64,000 nt of DNA from Candidatus Burkholderia verschuerenii (GTDB lineage: Bacteria > Pseudomonadota > Gammaproteobacteria > Burkholderiales > Burkholderiaceae). Location: assembly GCF_001189365.1 (NCBI RefSeq), contig NZ_LFJJ01000003.1, forward strand, positions 1 to 64,000, in the 5' to 3' direction. The translations under genes and the position numbers were made by a program. Below the pieces are notes generated by a model, which saw only the letters and a program-made list of their open reading frames with translations, was not told the origin of the DNA and ran no database searches. This document shows positions 35,075 through 45,277 of this stretch, in pieces (within the stretch, counting starts at the first letter, position 1; every line of letters begins with the position of its first letter).

Positions 35075-35656
35075 ATGTTGAATCGGATGAAGATGGCGAT
35101 GGCGGCGACGATGCTCGCCGCTGCGAGCGCGCTGCCCATCGCGAGCGCGGCTGAAAGCGCCGGCGTGGTGTGGGCCGCCAATCCTGTCGGCGTGCAAGCA
35201 ATGCCGGATGCATCGTCCGTTACGTTGTTGTCGTCGGGCGGATATGCGCCGCTGAAAACATCGGGCGGCAAATGCCTGCTGGTCGCGCGACGCGGCACCC
35301 AGATCGTCGCGATCGAATTGTCGCCGCTACTCGACGGCGGAAAAGTGATCGGCTGGAAGCCGCAAGCCATCGACATGAACACGCTGACGTCGAAGTGGGG
35401 CTATCACGCGGATGGCGCGAGCAATCCGGTCACGACGCAGATCGCGATGCAAAACAACTCGGCGCTCAACAAGGACGGCTCGTATTCGACCTCGAGCACC
35501 TGGAAGAACACGCACGTTCAGACGATCGCCTCGGGCGAGAGCGAATCGGCGGTAACGGTCACCGTGAACGGCAAGACGTACCGCAAATACAGCCATTTCA
35601 AGCCGGCCACGCCTGATGCGCCGCTGCCGGCATCGGACGAATACTTCTGCCGTTGA
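35075..35656 (+). CDS. Secreted protein of unknown function
   Basis: A 193-residue protein with a signal peptide (MLNRMKMAMAATMLAAASAL, ending ASA-AES). The mature part is more normal in composition, with Gly/Ser stretches (DGSYSTSSTWKNTHVQ), VTVTVNGKTYRKYSH and a C-terminal EYFCR. ggagaaaggc precedes the ATG. It closes the series of four exported proteins; it ends 40 bases from the kinase gene on the other strand. No family recognised. Confidence 0.75.
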   Translation: MLNRMKMAMAATMLAAASALPIASAAESAGVVWAANPVGVQAMPDASSVTLLSSGGYAPLKTSGGKCLLVARRGTQIVAIELSPLLDGGKVIGWKPQAIDMNTLTSKWGYHADGASNPVTTQIAMQNNSALNKDGSYSTSSTWKNTHVQTIASGESESAVTVTVNGKTYRKYSHFKPATPDAPLPASDEYFCR

Positions 35657-35695
35657 TACGGCAAAGAAAAGAACGGAGCACGATCATGCGCGACT

Positions 35696-37221
35696 TCACG
35701 ACGATGCGTTGCTGCCCGTCACGGCCTGCCGCACGCCTGCGCCGATCGGCACGCCCGGCGCATTGGGCAAGAGCGCGTCTTCACTCATCGCGCGATGCTC
35801 GTTGCCGAAGCGCGCAACCGAGAACGCGAACGTATTGATGCCGTGCTCGCTCGTCGCGGACACCGTGCCGCGATGCATCTCCGCCACCGCCTTGACGATG
35901 GCGAGCCCGAGCCCATGATTCTCGCGGCTATTCGTGCGTGAGCTTTCCGCGCGATAGAAACGATCGAAGAGATGCGCCATCACGTTCGGCGCTATCGCAT
36001 CGCCCGGATTGGCGACGGCGATGCGAATGCGCCCATGTTCGCGCATGATCGATACATCGATGGTCGCGCCCGGCGCGCAATGCTGAATGGCGTTCATCAC
36101 CAGATTGGACAAGGCGTGGCCGAACAACGACGTGTTGACGAAGGCCCGCGCATCGCCGTGCGATACGGCGCGCACTTGCGCATCTTCCAGCGGAATTTCC
36201 AGAAACTCCAGCGTGCGGCTGACTTCCGCCGCCAGCGATACTTCGACCAGACCCGTCGCGCGTTCGCCCTGATCGGCACGCGCGAGAAACAGCATGTCGT
36301 TGATGATCGCGCGCACGCGTTCGAACTCTTCGAGATTCGATTGCAGCGTATGACGCAGTTCGTCGATGGAACGGTCGCGCGTCAACGCCACTTCCGTTTG
36401 CCCGATCAGAATGGTGACCGGCGTGCGCAGTTCGTGCGCGACATCGGCATTGAACGATTCGAGCCGGCCATAGGCGTGATCGAGCCGTTCGAGCGCACCG
36501 TTGAAGGCCTTCGCAAGATCTTCGGTTCGAGCGGCAACGAGCGCGTGTTGAGCCGCTGCGAGCGATTGTTCGGGCTGACGTTCTGCGCATCGCGCGTGAG
36601 GCGCACGAGCGGCGCAAGACCGAGACGCACGACGGAATAACTCAGCAGCAACACGGCGACGGTCGCGAGCGCCATCAACGCGGCGAGCGCGAGGCCGAAC
36701 GCGCGCATGGTGTGGACATTGGGCGAGCAGTCGATCGCGACGAACAGTTGCAGCGGCAAACGGTCGCCATTCGGCGGAATGGTGAGCGTGGTCATCAGCA
36801 TGTCGTACGCGCGGTCCTGCGGGCGGAAATGCACGTAACCGCCCATCACCTTGCGCGTGATACGTCCGCTGGGCGAATCGCCGTAGTTGTAGCGTCCGTC
36901 GTTGCTGGTGACGGCGAACAGCGTGGAGCCGTCGTGCGGCGTGATATCCGCGAGCTTCTCCTTGGCGATCTTCCATTTCTCGGGCGTCGATACATGCGAC
37001 ACGATCAGCCGCGCCACTTCCGCGCGATTGTCGAGCGAGTCGCGCAGATGCTGTTCGAGTTGCACGCGCAAGACGAGGAAGAGCCCCGAGCCGACCAGCG
37101 CGAACACGAGCAGGACGACGAGCGCGAACATCACCGCGAGACGCCGCGCGATGGAATGCTGCGTATGCGGCACGCGCTCGTCTGACGACGATGCGCCGGA
37201 TGTCACCCATCGCACATTCAT
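35696..37221 (-). pseudogene. Heavy-metal-type sensor histidine kinase (CusS/IrlS-like), frameshifted
   Basis: The N-terminal half from ATG 37221 has a TM helix (LAVMFALVVLLVFALVGSG), a periplasmic domain, and a second TM (ALAALMALATVAVLLLSYS). The HAMP region runs into a frame break at about 36521-36526. The rest lies in another frame: SFNADVAHELRTPVTILIG (phospho-accepting His), the N box NLVMNAIQHCAP and GLGLAIVKAVAEMHRG. A single missing base accounts for it. ATGA overlap with the response regulator (37218-37221) gives a normal RR-HK operon. As read, the kinase core is lost. It would sense metal or a periplasmic stress and control the RND operon next door. Confidence 0.85.
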
Positions 37222-37931
37222 GATGGCCTCGCGTCTTCCCTTGTTTCGCGCGTTTCGCGGGCTTCGCGCACTTCGAGCACATAACCCATGCCGCGCACGG
37301 TATGCAGCAGCTTGGTGCGGAACGGGCCGTCGAGCTTGGCGCGCAAGCGCTTGATGGCCGTCTCCACCACGTTGGTATGACTTTCGAAATCGACTTCCCA
37401 CACCAGTTCGGTGATGGCCGTCTTCGACAGGATATCGCCGTGACGCCGCGCCAGCACGCTCAGCAACTGGAACTCCTTCGCGGTGAGATCGAGACGCACG
37501 CCGTCGCGCGTGGCGCGTCGTCCGATCAGATCGACATAGAGATCGCCGACGGAGATGAGTGTCGATTCCTGCGCGCGCGTGCGGCGTGCCAGCGCGTGCA
37601 ATCGTTCGACGAGTTCGAGGAACGAGAAGGGCTTGGTGAGGTAGTCGTCCGCGCCTTCGCGCAGTCCGCGCACGCGATCGTTCACGTGATCGCGCGCCGT
37701 CAGCATGATCACCGGCGTGGACTTCTGCATGCGTAGCGCCTTGAGGACCGCGAAGCCATCGCGGCACGGCAGCATGACGTCGAGCACGATCACGTCGTAA
37801 TCGTATTCGATGGCCAGATGCGTGCCTTCCTCGCCGTCCATCGCCACATCGACGACCCAGCCTTGCTCGGTCAAACCCGAGCGCAGGTAATCCACCACTT
37901 TATGTTCGTCTTCCACTATCAGGACTTTCAT
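37218..37931 (-). CDS. OmpR-family response regulator (CusR/IrlR-like)
   Basis: A 237-residue protein with a receiver (VLIVEDEHKVVDYLRSGL; phospho-Asp in VIVLDVMLPCRDGF; Lys in YLTKPFSF) and a winged-helix DNA-binding domain (LDLTAKEFQLLSVLARRHGD, TNVVETAIKRLRAKLD, LLHTVRGMGYVL). This type controls copper/silver and multidrug efflux genes. It is upstream of the broken kinase and close to the RND operon. Confidence 0.93.
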   Translation of the reverse strand: MKVLIVEDEHKVVDYLRSGLTEQGWVVDVAMDGEEGTHLAIEYDYDVIVLDVMLPCRDGFAVLKALRMQKSTPVIMLTARDHVNDRVRGLREGADDYLTKPFSFLELVERLHALARRTRAQESTLISVGDLYVDLIGRRATRDGVRLDLTAKEFQLLSVLARRHGDILSKTAITELVWEVDFESHTNVVETAIKRLRAKLDGPFRTKLLHTVRGMGYVLEVREARETRETREDARPS

Positions 37932-38046
37932 GCCTGCACCTGTGCGTTTTTCAGGGTGTGCTTACCGTGTTCTGCAACGTGTCTACTATACGAATACGAG
38001 CCTCGCGCGCATCCTGCTTATTTTCCGGTTACATTCGGCCTCATTT

Positions 38047-39507
38047 TTAGCGTGTTTTATCGTTCGACTGGCTTGCGGTTTCCTGCGGAGCGGGTTGCTG
38101 CACGTCCCAGCCGCCGCCCAGCGCCTTCACCAATGCGACCGATGTCGTGCGTTGCTGGCCGCGAATCTGCACGTCCTGACGCTCGCTCGTCAGCAATTGC
38201 TGCTGCGCGGTGATCACGTCAAGATAGGCGACGAGACCGCCCGAATAACGATCGTTCGCGAGCGACAGCAGATGCTGCGCATCCTCGACCGCCGCATGCG
38301 ATTGCTTCGCCGCGCCATCCAGCACCGACAATCCGACGATGCCGTCCTGCACCTGTTGAAACGCATTCAGCACCGTTTGCCGATACGTCGCTTCGGTCGC
38401 GCGATAGCCTTCGCTCGCGAAATCCACAGCGGCGGCGCGGCGTCCGCCATCGAACAAGACTTGGCTCGCCATCGTGCCGACCGTCCACAACAGGCTCGGC
38501 GCTGAGATCAAACTGGCGAATGCGGTGCTTTCCCAGCCGATGTTTCCGTTCAGCGTCAGACTCGGAAAGAACGCCGCCTTCGCAACGCCGATCTGCGCGT
38601 TCGCGGCGGCCATCGCGCGTTCGGCCGATGCGACATCGGGCCGGCGTTGCAACACGTCGCTGGGCACGCCGAGCGGAATCGGCGGCAACGGTTGTTCGGC
38701 GAGCGCAGGCGCAATCGCGAACTGCGGCGCGGGCGTGCCGACGAGCGCCGCGATCGCGTGCTCGAACTGCGCGCGTTGCGACAGGAGCAATTGCGCCTGT
38801 ACGCGCGTGGTATCGAGTTGCGATTGCTGTTGCAACACGTCGAGTCCGGATACCGCGCCGAGGCTATGCTGCGTCTGCACGTAATCGAGCGCTTTCTTCT
38901 GAAGATCGACGAAGCGATTTAGCACGTCGATTTCCGCATCGAGTTCGCGCATCGAAAAATAGGCGCTGGCGAGATCGGTGGTCAGCACGAGACGCGCGTT
39001 GGCGAGATCGTCGCCCGATTGATCGGCGGATGCGCGCGCGCTTTCCACTTCGCGGCGAATGCGGCCGAACAGGTCGACGTCGTAATTCACCGTGGGCGCG
39101 AGCTTCACATCGTTCTGAACGGTGGATTGATTCAGCGTGTTGTAGTTCGTGAGCGGCCGGTTCTTCGAGACGCGCAGACGCTGCGCCTGCGCGCCGAGAT
39201 CGACTTCGGGCAAGCCGAGTGCGGACGTTTGCGCCAGTGTCGCGCGTGCCTGCGCGTAATGCGCGCTCGCGGCGGCAAGCGTCTGGTTCTGCGCGAGCGC
39301 CTGCGTTTCCAGATCGGTCAGCGTGGCGTCGTCGAAACTGCGCCACCAGTCGAGCGCGAGCGGCGCATGCGACGGCTCGCCCAAGCGCCAGTACGAATCG
39401 GTCTTCCACGCGGGCGGCGTGTCGGCAACAGGGCGCGTGTAATCCGGCCCGACCGTGCAGGCCGCGAGCAGCATCGACGCGAACGAGACGATGACGACGC
39501 GTTTCAT
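38047..39507 (-). CDS. NodT-family outer membrane efflux lipoprotein
   Basis: A 486-residue protein from ATG 39507 with a lipoprotein signal (SFASMLLAAC-TVGPDY) and TolC-like helical repeats (LDWWRSFDDATLTDLETQAL; VPSDVLQRRPDVASAERAMA). It is the outer membrane duct of an RND pump. Its start overlaps the stop of the adaptor gene. The longer open frame to 39996 is only the frame-shifted adaptor. Confidence 0.92.
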   Translation of the reverse strand: MKRVVIVSFASMLLAACTVGPDYTRPVADTPPAWKTDSYWRLGEPSHAPLALDWWRSFDDATLTDLETQALAQNQTLAAASAHYAQARATLAQTSALGLPEVDLGAQAQRLRVSKNRPLTNYNTLNQSTVQNDVKLAPTVNYDVDLFGRIRREVESARASADQSGDDLANARLVLTTDLASAYFSMRELDAEIDVLNRFVDLQKKALDYVQTQHSLGAVSGLDVLQQQSQLDTTRVQAQLLLSQRAQFEHAIAALVGTPAPQFAIAPALAEQPLPPIPLGVPSDVLQRRPDVASAERAMAAANAQIGVAKAAFFPSLTLNGNIGWESTAFASLISAPSLLWTVGTMASQVLFDGGRRAAAVDFASEGYRATEATYRQTVLNAFQQVQDGIVGLSVLDGAAKQSHAAVEDAQHLLSLANDRYSGGLVAYLDVITAQQQLLTSERQDVQIRGQQRTTSVALVKALGGGWDVQQPAPQETASQSNDKTR

Positions 39508-40739
39508 GATGCGGCCTTCGTTTGCGCCTGCTTTTGCTGCGGCGCGATCACGACATGATCGCCATCCGCGATCGAATCGCTCGGGTTGATGATGATCTTG
39601 TCGTTCGCCTCGATACCGCTTTTCGATTTCGAGCGATTGCCCGAGATCCTGCGCGATCACGATCTTGTGCAGATGAACATGCCCCTCGCTATCGACTACA
39701 GCGAGACGCGGACCTTCCGCGCGAAACAACAACGCATTGCCCGGCACCAGCAGACGCGCGTGTGCGACGGCCGGCACGGCGACCTGCACATACGCGCCGG
39801 GACGCAGACGGCCATCGGGATTGGGCAGCCGCACTTCGACCTGCAGCGAACGCGTGGGCACATCGATCGCGCCTGAAATATGCGTGATCTTGCCGTGGAA
39901 CGGTTGTCCAGGTAGTTCGGCCTGCGTAACAACTACGTCTTGGCCGACGGAGACATTCTGCGCATACGCCTGCGGCAGTTGCACGAACACGCGCAACGGA
40001 TCGGACTGCGCGAGCGCGAACAGCGCGCGGCTCGTGCCGCTGCCCGCATCAATGAGATCGCCGACATCGACATTGCGTTGCGTTGCGTCACCACGCCCGC
40101 GAACGGCGCGGTGATGCGTTTGAACGATTCGAGTTGACGCAGACGCTTGACATTGGCATCGGCGGCGGCGAGATTGGCGACGTCCTGGTTGTAGGTGCTC
40201 TGGCGTTCGTCGAGTTCCTGTTGCGAGACAGCATCGCGCTGACGCAGTTGCTGCCAGCGTTCCAGCGAGCTTTTCGCAAGACCGAGACTCGATGCAGTCT
40301 GATCGCGTTGCGCGACGGCTTGCGCGAGCTCCTGATCGATCTCGGGCGTATCCAGATCGGCGAGCAACTGGCCTTGTTTCACGCGTGTGCCGATATCGAC
40401 ATACCAGTGCAGCAGATAACCCGTGGCGCGCGCATAGATCGGCGATTCGACGAAGCCGCGCAGCGTGCCGGGCAAGGTCGTATCGCCGCCGCCATCGGTC
40501 TGCTTGGGCACGACGACGTTGACGTATTGCTGCGCGTTCTGCCGCGTCTGATTGGCGATCGACCGGCTATGCAGCATATCAGTGACGACGGTGCGCGCCG
40601 CGCCGAGCGCGAGCAGCGCAAGCACGATTACCAGCGCGATCTTCGCGCGCTTCCATTCGACCTGGCGCGGCGGCAGCGCGGGGCCTTCGTCGGGATCGCG
40701 CGCTGGAATGGCGAGCGAGGCGTGGTTCTTTTCGGTCAT
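39504..40739 (-). pseudogene. RND efflux periplasmic adaptor (HlyD/MFP), two frameshifts
   Basis: The N-terminus from ATG 40739 has one TM (IALVIVLALLALGAA) and the lipoyl/hairpin region (GFVESPIYARATGYLLHWYV; LLADLDTPEIDQELAQAVAQ) up to VVTQRN. Three copies of TTGCG at 40073-40087 (two expected) shift the frame. The next segment, VDVGDLIDAGSGTSRALFAL to VIAQDLGQSLEIE, is in frame two. An extra base in the tttt run at 39620-39623 shifts it again before SGIEANDKIIINPSDSIADG and the stop at 39504-39506. The adaptor links the RND permease to NodT; with both shifts the pump would not assemble. Confidence 0.85.
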
Positions 40740-40754
40740 GTCGGTCGAAGTCTT

Positions 40755-43700
40755 TTAATGAGCGGAATCGTCGTGGTTCGCGCCGGCGGGATGTGGCGCG
40801 CTGCCCTTGCGTTGGGCGCGACGCGCCAGCCGCGAATGAATGCCCGCGAATACGAGCGGCACAAAAAAGAGCGTGGATACGGTGGCGAACAGCAGTCCGC
40901 CGATCACCGCGCGGCCGAGCGGCGCGTTCTGTTCCGCGCCTTCGCCGAGACCGAGCGCCATCGGAATCATGCCGATGATCATCGCGAAGGCCGTCATCAG
41001 CACGGGACGGATACGGCTCGCGCCGGCTTCGAGCGCGGCGGTCAAGGGCGGCGCGCCCGCGGACAGGCGTTGTCGCGCGAAGGAAACCATCAGGATCGAG
41101 TTGGCGGTGGCGACGCCCATCGTCATGATCGCGCCGGTCAGCGCGGGCACCGACAGATGCCTGCCCGTGATGAACAGCATCCAGATAATGCCCGCGAGCG
41201 CGGCAGGCAACGCGCTCACGATGATGAGCGGATCGACCCACGACTGGAAGTTCACCACGATCAGCAGATACACGAGCACAATGGCCATCGCAACGCCGAC
41301 GCCCAAGCCGAAGAACGACGTGCGCATGGTTTCGACCTGTCCGCGCACGACGATCTGGCTGCCGCGCGGAAGCGACTTGCGCGCTTCGTCGACGAGATGA
41401 TTCACCTGCCGCGCGACGCCGCCGAGATCGCGTTCTTCCACGCTCACGAAGATATCGATCACGGGCCGGATGTTGTAGTGCGTGACCACGGCGAACTGAT
41501 GATCCGGATTGAGCCGCACGAGATTGCCGAGCAGTTGCGTCGGCCCGTTGAGCGAGGCGGACACCGGCGTGCGCAACAACTCGTCGATCGACGACACCTG
41601 ATATTGCGGCGTCTGCACGGCAAGGTTGTATTCGACGCCGTTATGCGGATTGAACCAGAAACCCGGCGCGGTTTGCGAACTGCCCGACAGCGAAATCAGC
41701 ACGTTCTGCGCGACATTGTTCGCGCTGAGATTGAGCTGCTGCAAACGCGTGCGATCCATTTGCAGATTGATGACGGGTTCGTCGAGCTTCTGCTGGATAT
41801 GCGTGTCGACATTGCCGGGAATCATGCGGATCTTTTTCATCAGCGTGCTGGCTGCCGCGAAGTTCGCCTCCTGATTCTGGCCTTGAATCTGCACGTCGAT
41901 GGCGGCGGGCAGGCCGAAGTTGAGAATCTGCGTGACGATATCGGCAGGCTGAAAGAAGAACTCGGTGCCCGGAAACAAGCGCGGCAACAGCGAGCGCAAT
42001 TCGTCGATATAGGTTTGCGTCGGCTTGTGATCGGCGTTCAGCGCGACCTGAATTTCGCCGTCGAGCGTGCCGATGGTGCCCGCATTGCTATACGACAAAT
42101 TGATGCCGCTATATGGCAGGCCGAGGTTGTCGAGAATCGTCGAGAGCTGATCGGGCGGCACGACGCGGCGCACGACCTTTTCCACTTCGTCGGCGAGACG
42201 CGCGGTTTCCTCGATACGCGTGCCGGTCGGCGCGCGCATGTGCATGCGGATATCGCCCGAATCGACGCTCGGGAAAAAGTCTTCGCCGAGCACGAACACG
42301 AGTCCGGCCGAAATCAGACAGAAGCCGAGAAATACGCTCGCATACAGCCGGCGATGCACCAACAATGTACTTAGGATGACGATATATGTGCCGCGCATGC
42401 GCTCGAAGCCGTGATCGAATCGGCGATGCAGGCGCATGAAGAGATTCGGCTTCGCGTTTGCATCGGCGGCGTGGGCGTGGCCCATCAGCAGCATCGCGAG
42501 CGTCGGTACGAGCGTGCGCGACAGCACGTAGGACGCGAGCATCGCAAAGACCACGGCTTCCGCGAGCGGCACGAACAGAAAGCGCGCGACGCCGGTCAGG
42601 AAGAACATCGGCACGAACACGATGCAGATACACAAGGTCGATACCAGCGCTGGCACGGCGATTTCACCCGCGCCTTCGAGAATGGCCTCGTGCAGATCGA
42701 TGCCCATATGCAAGTGCCGTTCGATATTCTCGATGGTCACGGTTGCATCGTCGACGAGAATGCCGACCGCCAGCGCAAGACCGCCGAGCGTCATGATGTT
42801 GATGGTTTGCCCGAGCGCATGCAGCGCGATCAGCGAAGAAAGAATCGACAGCGGAATCGACACCGCGATGATGCAGGTACTGCGCCAATTGCCCAGAAAG
42901 AGCAGGATCATCGCGGCGGTCAGCGCGGCGGCGATCAGCGCTTCGCGCACCACGCCCTGCACGGCGGCCTTCACGAACACGGACTGATCGAACAGAGCGG
43001 TGATCTTGATGTCCTGCGACAGCTGCGCGCGTGCTTGCGGCAAGAGGCCTTTCAACGTATCGACGATGGACAGCGTCGATGCATCGCCGTTCTTCAGGAC
43101 CGAGATCAGCACGCCGCGCTGGCCGTCCTGTCGCACGACATTGGTCTGCGGCGAAAAGCCATCGCGTACATGCGCGACTTCGCGCAGATAGGTGGTCGCG
43201 CCGTTCACGGTGCGCACCGGTATGTCGTTCAGGCCCGCGACGGTCGTCGGCGAGCCGTTCATGTTGATGGTGTATTCCTTGGGGCCGATCTTCGCGGTGC
43301 CGGTGGGCAGAATCAGGTTTTGCGCGTTGGCCGCCTGCACGACATCGGTCGGCGTCAGGCCTTTGGCAAGCAGCGCGCGCGTGTCCAGATCGACGGAGAT
43401 GAGGCGCGTCTTGCCGCCGTACGGATACGGCACGGCCGCGCCGGGAATCGTCACGAGTTGCGGGCGCAGAAAGTTGAGCGCCGTATCGTTGAGCGACTGC
43501 TCGGACTCGCGCGAACTCGACAGGCCGAGCTGAATCACCGGAATGCTCGACGCCGAATAGCTGATGACGAGCGGCGGCGTCGCGCCCGGCGGCATCTGCT
43601 TCAACTGCGCCTGCTCGACGGCGACGGTCTGAGCGATGGAGGTCTGAATGTTCGCGGTCGGCTGCAAAAACAGCTTGATGATCGCGATGCCCGGCAGCGA

Positions 43701-43952
43701 CTGCGATTCGATATGTTCGATGTTATTGACGGTCGTCGTCAGACTGCGTTCGTTCACCGAGGTGATGCGGTTGGCCATGTCCTCCGACGAAAGGCCCGTG
43801 TAGTTCCAGATGATGCTGACGACAGGGATATTGATCTCGGGCAACACGTCCACCGGCGTCGTCAAGAGGACGAAGGGCGTTGCCAGAACAATCATGATGG
43901 CCATCACGATAAACGTGTAGGGCCGCTTGAGCGCAACGTTGACGATCCACAT
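40755..43952 (-). CDS. RND-family efflux permease
   Basis: A 1065-residue inner membrane pump: an N-terminal TM (RPYTFIVMAIMIVLATPFVL), two large periplasmic domains, and the TM4 block NIMTLGGLALAVGILVDDAT with the proton-relay Asp pair. TM10-11 contains AGIIWMLFITGRHLSVPALT and GVATANSILMVSFARQRL. It is an acriflavine-resistance/AcrB-like permease driven by proton flow. ATG 43952 is chosen (MWIVNVALKRP). The frame is intact over 3.2 kb while the partner adaptor is broken. Substrates are not clear from sequence. Confidence 0.92.
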   Translation of the reverse strand: MWIVNVALKRPYTFIVMAIMIVLATPFVLLTTPVDVLPEINIPVVSIIWNYTGLSSEDMANRITSVNERSLTTTVNNIEHIESQSLPGIAIIKLFLQPTANIQTSIAQTVAVEQAQLKQMPPGATPPLVISYSASSIPVIQLGLSSSRESEQSLNDTALNFLRPQLVTIPGAAVPYPYGGKTRLISVDLDTRALLAKGLTPTDVVQAANAQNLILPTGTAKIGPKEYTINMNGSPTTVAGLNDIPVRTVNGATTYLREVAHVRDGFSPQTNVVRQDGQRGVLISVLKNGDASTLSIVDTLKGLLPQARAQLSQDIKITALFDQSVFVKAAVQGVVREALIAAALTAAMILLFLGNWRSTCIIAVSIPLSILSSLIALHALGQTINIMTLGGLALAVGILVDDATVTIENIERHLHMGIDLHEAILEGAGEIAVPALVSTLCICIVFVPMFFLTGVARFLFVPLAEAVVFAMLASYVLSRTLVPTLAMLLMGHAHAADANAKPNLFMRLHRRFDHGFERMRGTYIVILSTLLVHRRLYASVFLGFCLISAGLVFVLGEDFFPSVDSGDIRMHMRAPTGTRIEETARLADEVEKVVRRVVPPDQLSTILDNLGLPYSGINLSYSNAGTIGTLDGEIQVALNADHKPTQTYIDELRSLLPRLFPGTEFFFQPADIVTQILNFGLPAAIDVQIQGQNQEANFAAASTLMKKIRMIPGNVDTHIQQKLDEPVINLQMDRTRLQQLNLSANNVAQNVLISLSGSSQTAPGFWFNPHNGVEYNLAVQTPQYQVSSIDELLRTPVSASLNGPTQLLGNLVRLNPDHQFAVVTHYNIRPVIDIFVSVEERDLGGVARQVNHLVDEARKSLPRGSQIVVRGQVETMRTSFFGLGVGVAMAIVLVYLLIVVNFQSWVDPLIIVSALPAALAGIIWMLFITGRHLSVPALTGAIMTMGVATANSILMVSFARQRLSAGAPPLTAALEAGASRIRPVLMTAFAMIIGMIPMALGLGEGAEQNAPLGRAVIGGLLFATVSTLFFVPLVFAGIHSRLARRAQRKGSAPHPAGANHDDSAH

Positions 43953-44246
43953 TGAGTCGTTCGGATAGTGCGAAAGTGCTGAAGGAAGGACACGGCGGCG
44001 CTTGAGCGTCCGGCGCACGAGACGTCTTCACGGGCGAGGCCGGAGGTCGCCAGTGCGCTTATGGTAGTGGCCGGGTGCCAACGACAATATGGCTTGAATA
44101 TGGCGCGTTCGTCAGATTACGCGGGATGAAAGCGAACGTGCATGCGATGTTCATTCGCCGAAGGGGCAGGGCGCGCTTAGACGTAAGCTAAGCGCCAAGC
44201 AATCGTAAAGCGCGCCGCGTGGGACGCGCGTTGAAGCAGCATCGGC
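43953..44246. other. Intergenic, one hairpin
   Basis: About 290 bp before the RND gene, which must hold its promoter. An 8-bp perfect stem gcgcttag / ctaagcgc with a 7-base loop at 44173-44195 lies just after the DUF4148 gene and may terminate it. No gene seen. Confidence 0.5.
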
Positions 44247-44516
44247 TTACTTCAGATAGCTCTCCGCGTTGGGCGCGAGATTCGGACCGGTCCAGAGTTT
44301 ATAGGGCGTGCTTGCGCTGGTGATAATGCCTTCGCGCGCATCGAGAAAGCTGGCGGGATATTGCGCATCGTGTTCCGACGGACGATAGCCCGAACGTTCG
44401 GCACGAACCAGATCTTCCCTGACTTGCTGCCGCGTGAGCGGACCATCCGATTGAGCAATTGCAAGAGTCGGTGTTGCGATCAATGTAACGATGGCAAGGC
44501 GCGTGACTGTCCTCAT
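44247..44516 (-). CDS. DUF4148 secreted protein
   Basis: An 89-residue protein with a signal peptide (MRTVTRLAIVTLIATPTLAI, ending AQS) and the DUF4148 pattern LTRQQVREDLVRAERSGYRP, then YPASFLDAREGI. Such small exported proteins are common and multi-copy in Burkholderiaceae; their function is unknown. ATG 44516 has a gaggag site. Confidence 0.88.
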   Translation of the reverse strand: MRTVTRLAIVTLIATPTLAIAQSDGPLTRQQVREDLVRAERSGYRPSEHDAQYPASFLDAREGIITSASTPYKLWTGPNLAPNAESYLK

Positions 44517-44750
44517 GACGAACTCCTCGTGCTAAAGAGGGTGAAGAGGGATGCGGGGTGGCGCGTGCTCGATGAGCCGCGCAGCCGATTGTAGAAGCGG
44601 CGGCGGCGCGGAATTAACCCATGCGGGTCAATCGTCGCGCGAGCGAGGGAAGCACGAAGGAGCGGGGTAGACGCGAGACGGCGCGGGATCGATCGCAAGC
44701 GGCGGGGAGCCGCGCGTGCCTCGTGATGCGCTGTGATACGTTCAGCGGGA

Positions 44751-45035
44751 TTATTGCGGCGTCTGTCCCAGCGGCGTGGTCGACATCGTGTGGCCGGATG
44801 CCGCCGAACCTTGCGATGCGCCGCCGTAGGCGTTCTGTGCATCGACCTTTGCTTCGGCAGCCTGAATATCGCTCGGATAGTACGCATCGCGTTCGGACGG
44901 GTTGTAGCCCGCCTGTTCGAGACGTTGGAGGTCCTGCTTGACCTGGGCGCGTGTCAGGCCGTCGGATGTCTGTGCGAGCGCGGCGAGCGGCGCGGCGCTC
45001 AACGCGACGATGGCGATCTTCATTGCGATTTTCAT
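44751..45035 (-). CDS. DUF4148 secreted protein
   Basis: A 94-residue protein with a signal peptide (MKIAMKIAIVALSAAPLAAL-AQ) and DUF4148 core LTRAQVKQDLQRLEQAGYNP, SERDAYYPSDIQAAEAKV. The tail is Gly/Ser-rich. Paralogue of the 44247 protein with a 230-bp gap. ATG 45035 has a caggga site. Confidence 0.88.
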   Translation of the reverse strand: MKIAMKIAIVALSAAPLAALAQTSDGLTRAQVKQDLQRLEQAGYNPSERDAYYPSDIQAAEAKVDAQNAYGGASQGSAASGHTMSTTPLGQTPQ

Positions 45036-45277
45036 GGCGAACTCCCTGTTCGGTTGAGATGCGCGGTTTGACGGCGATGCGATTTGCATTGCTGCACGGC
45101 CGCTTGTGCCACGCTGACAATTCTATTGATCGGTCGTGACCACATGCTGGCGTTGAGATGACGAAATCGTCAGAATTGCGAAGTTCGTTAAACGAAAGGT
45201 TTTCGATAGGAAGTTTGATCGTTCTTTTCAATTTGTTTTATTACGCCGGATTACACTTCGCGGTCCGCCAATAAGAA

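Noticed and set aside
40083-42374. Long plus-strand open frame antisense to the RND permease
   Set aside because: Shadow of the permease gene; His/Arg/Glu-rich with no motif.
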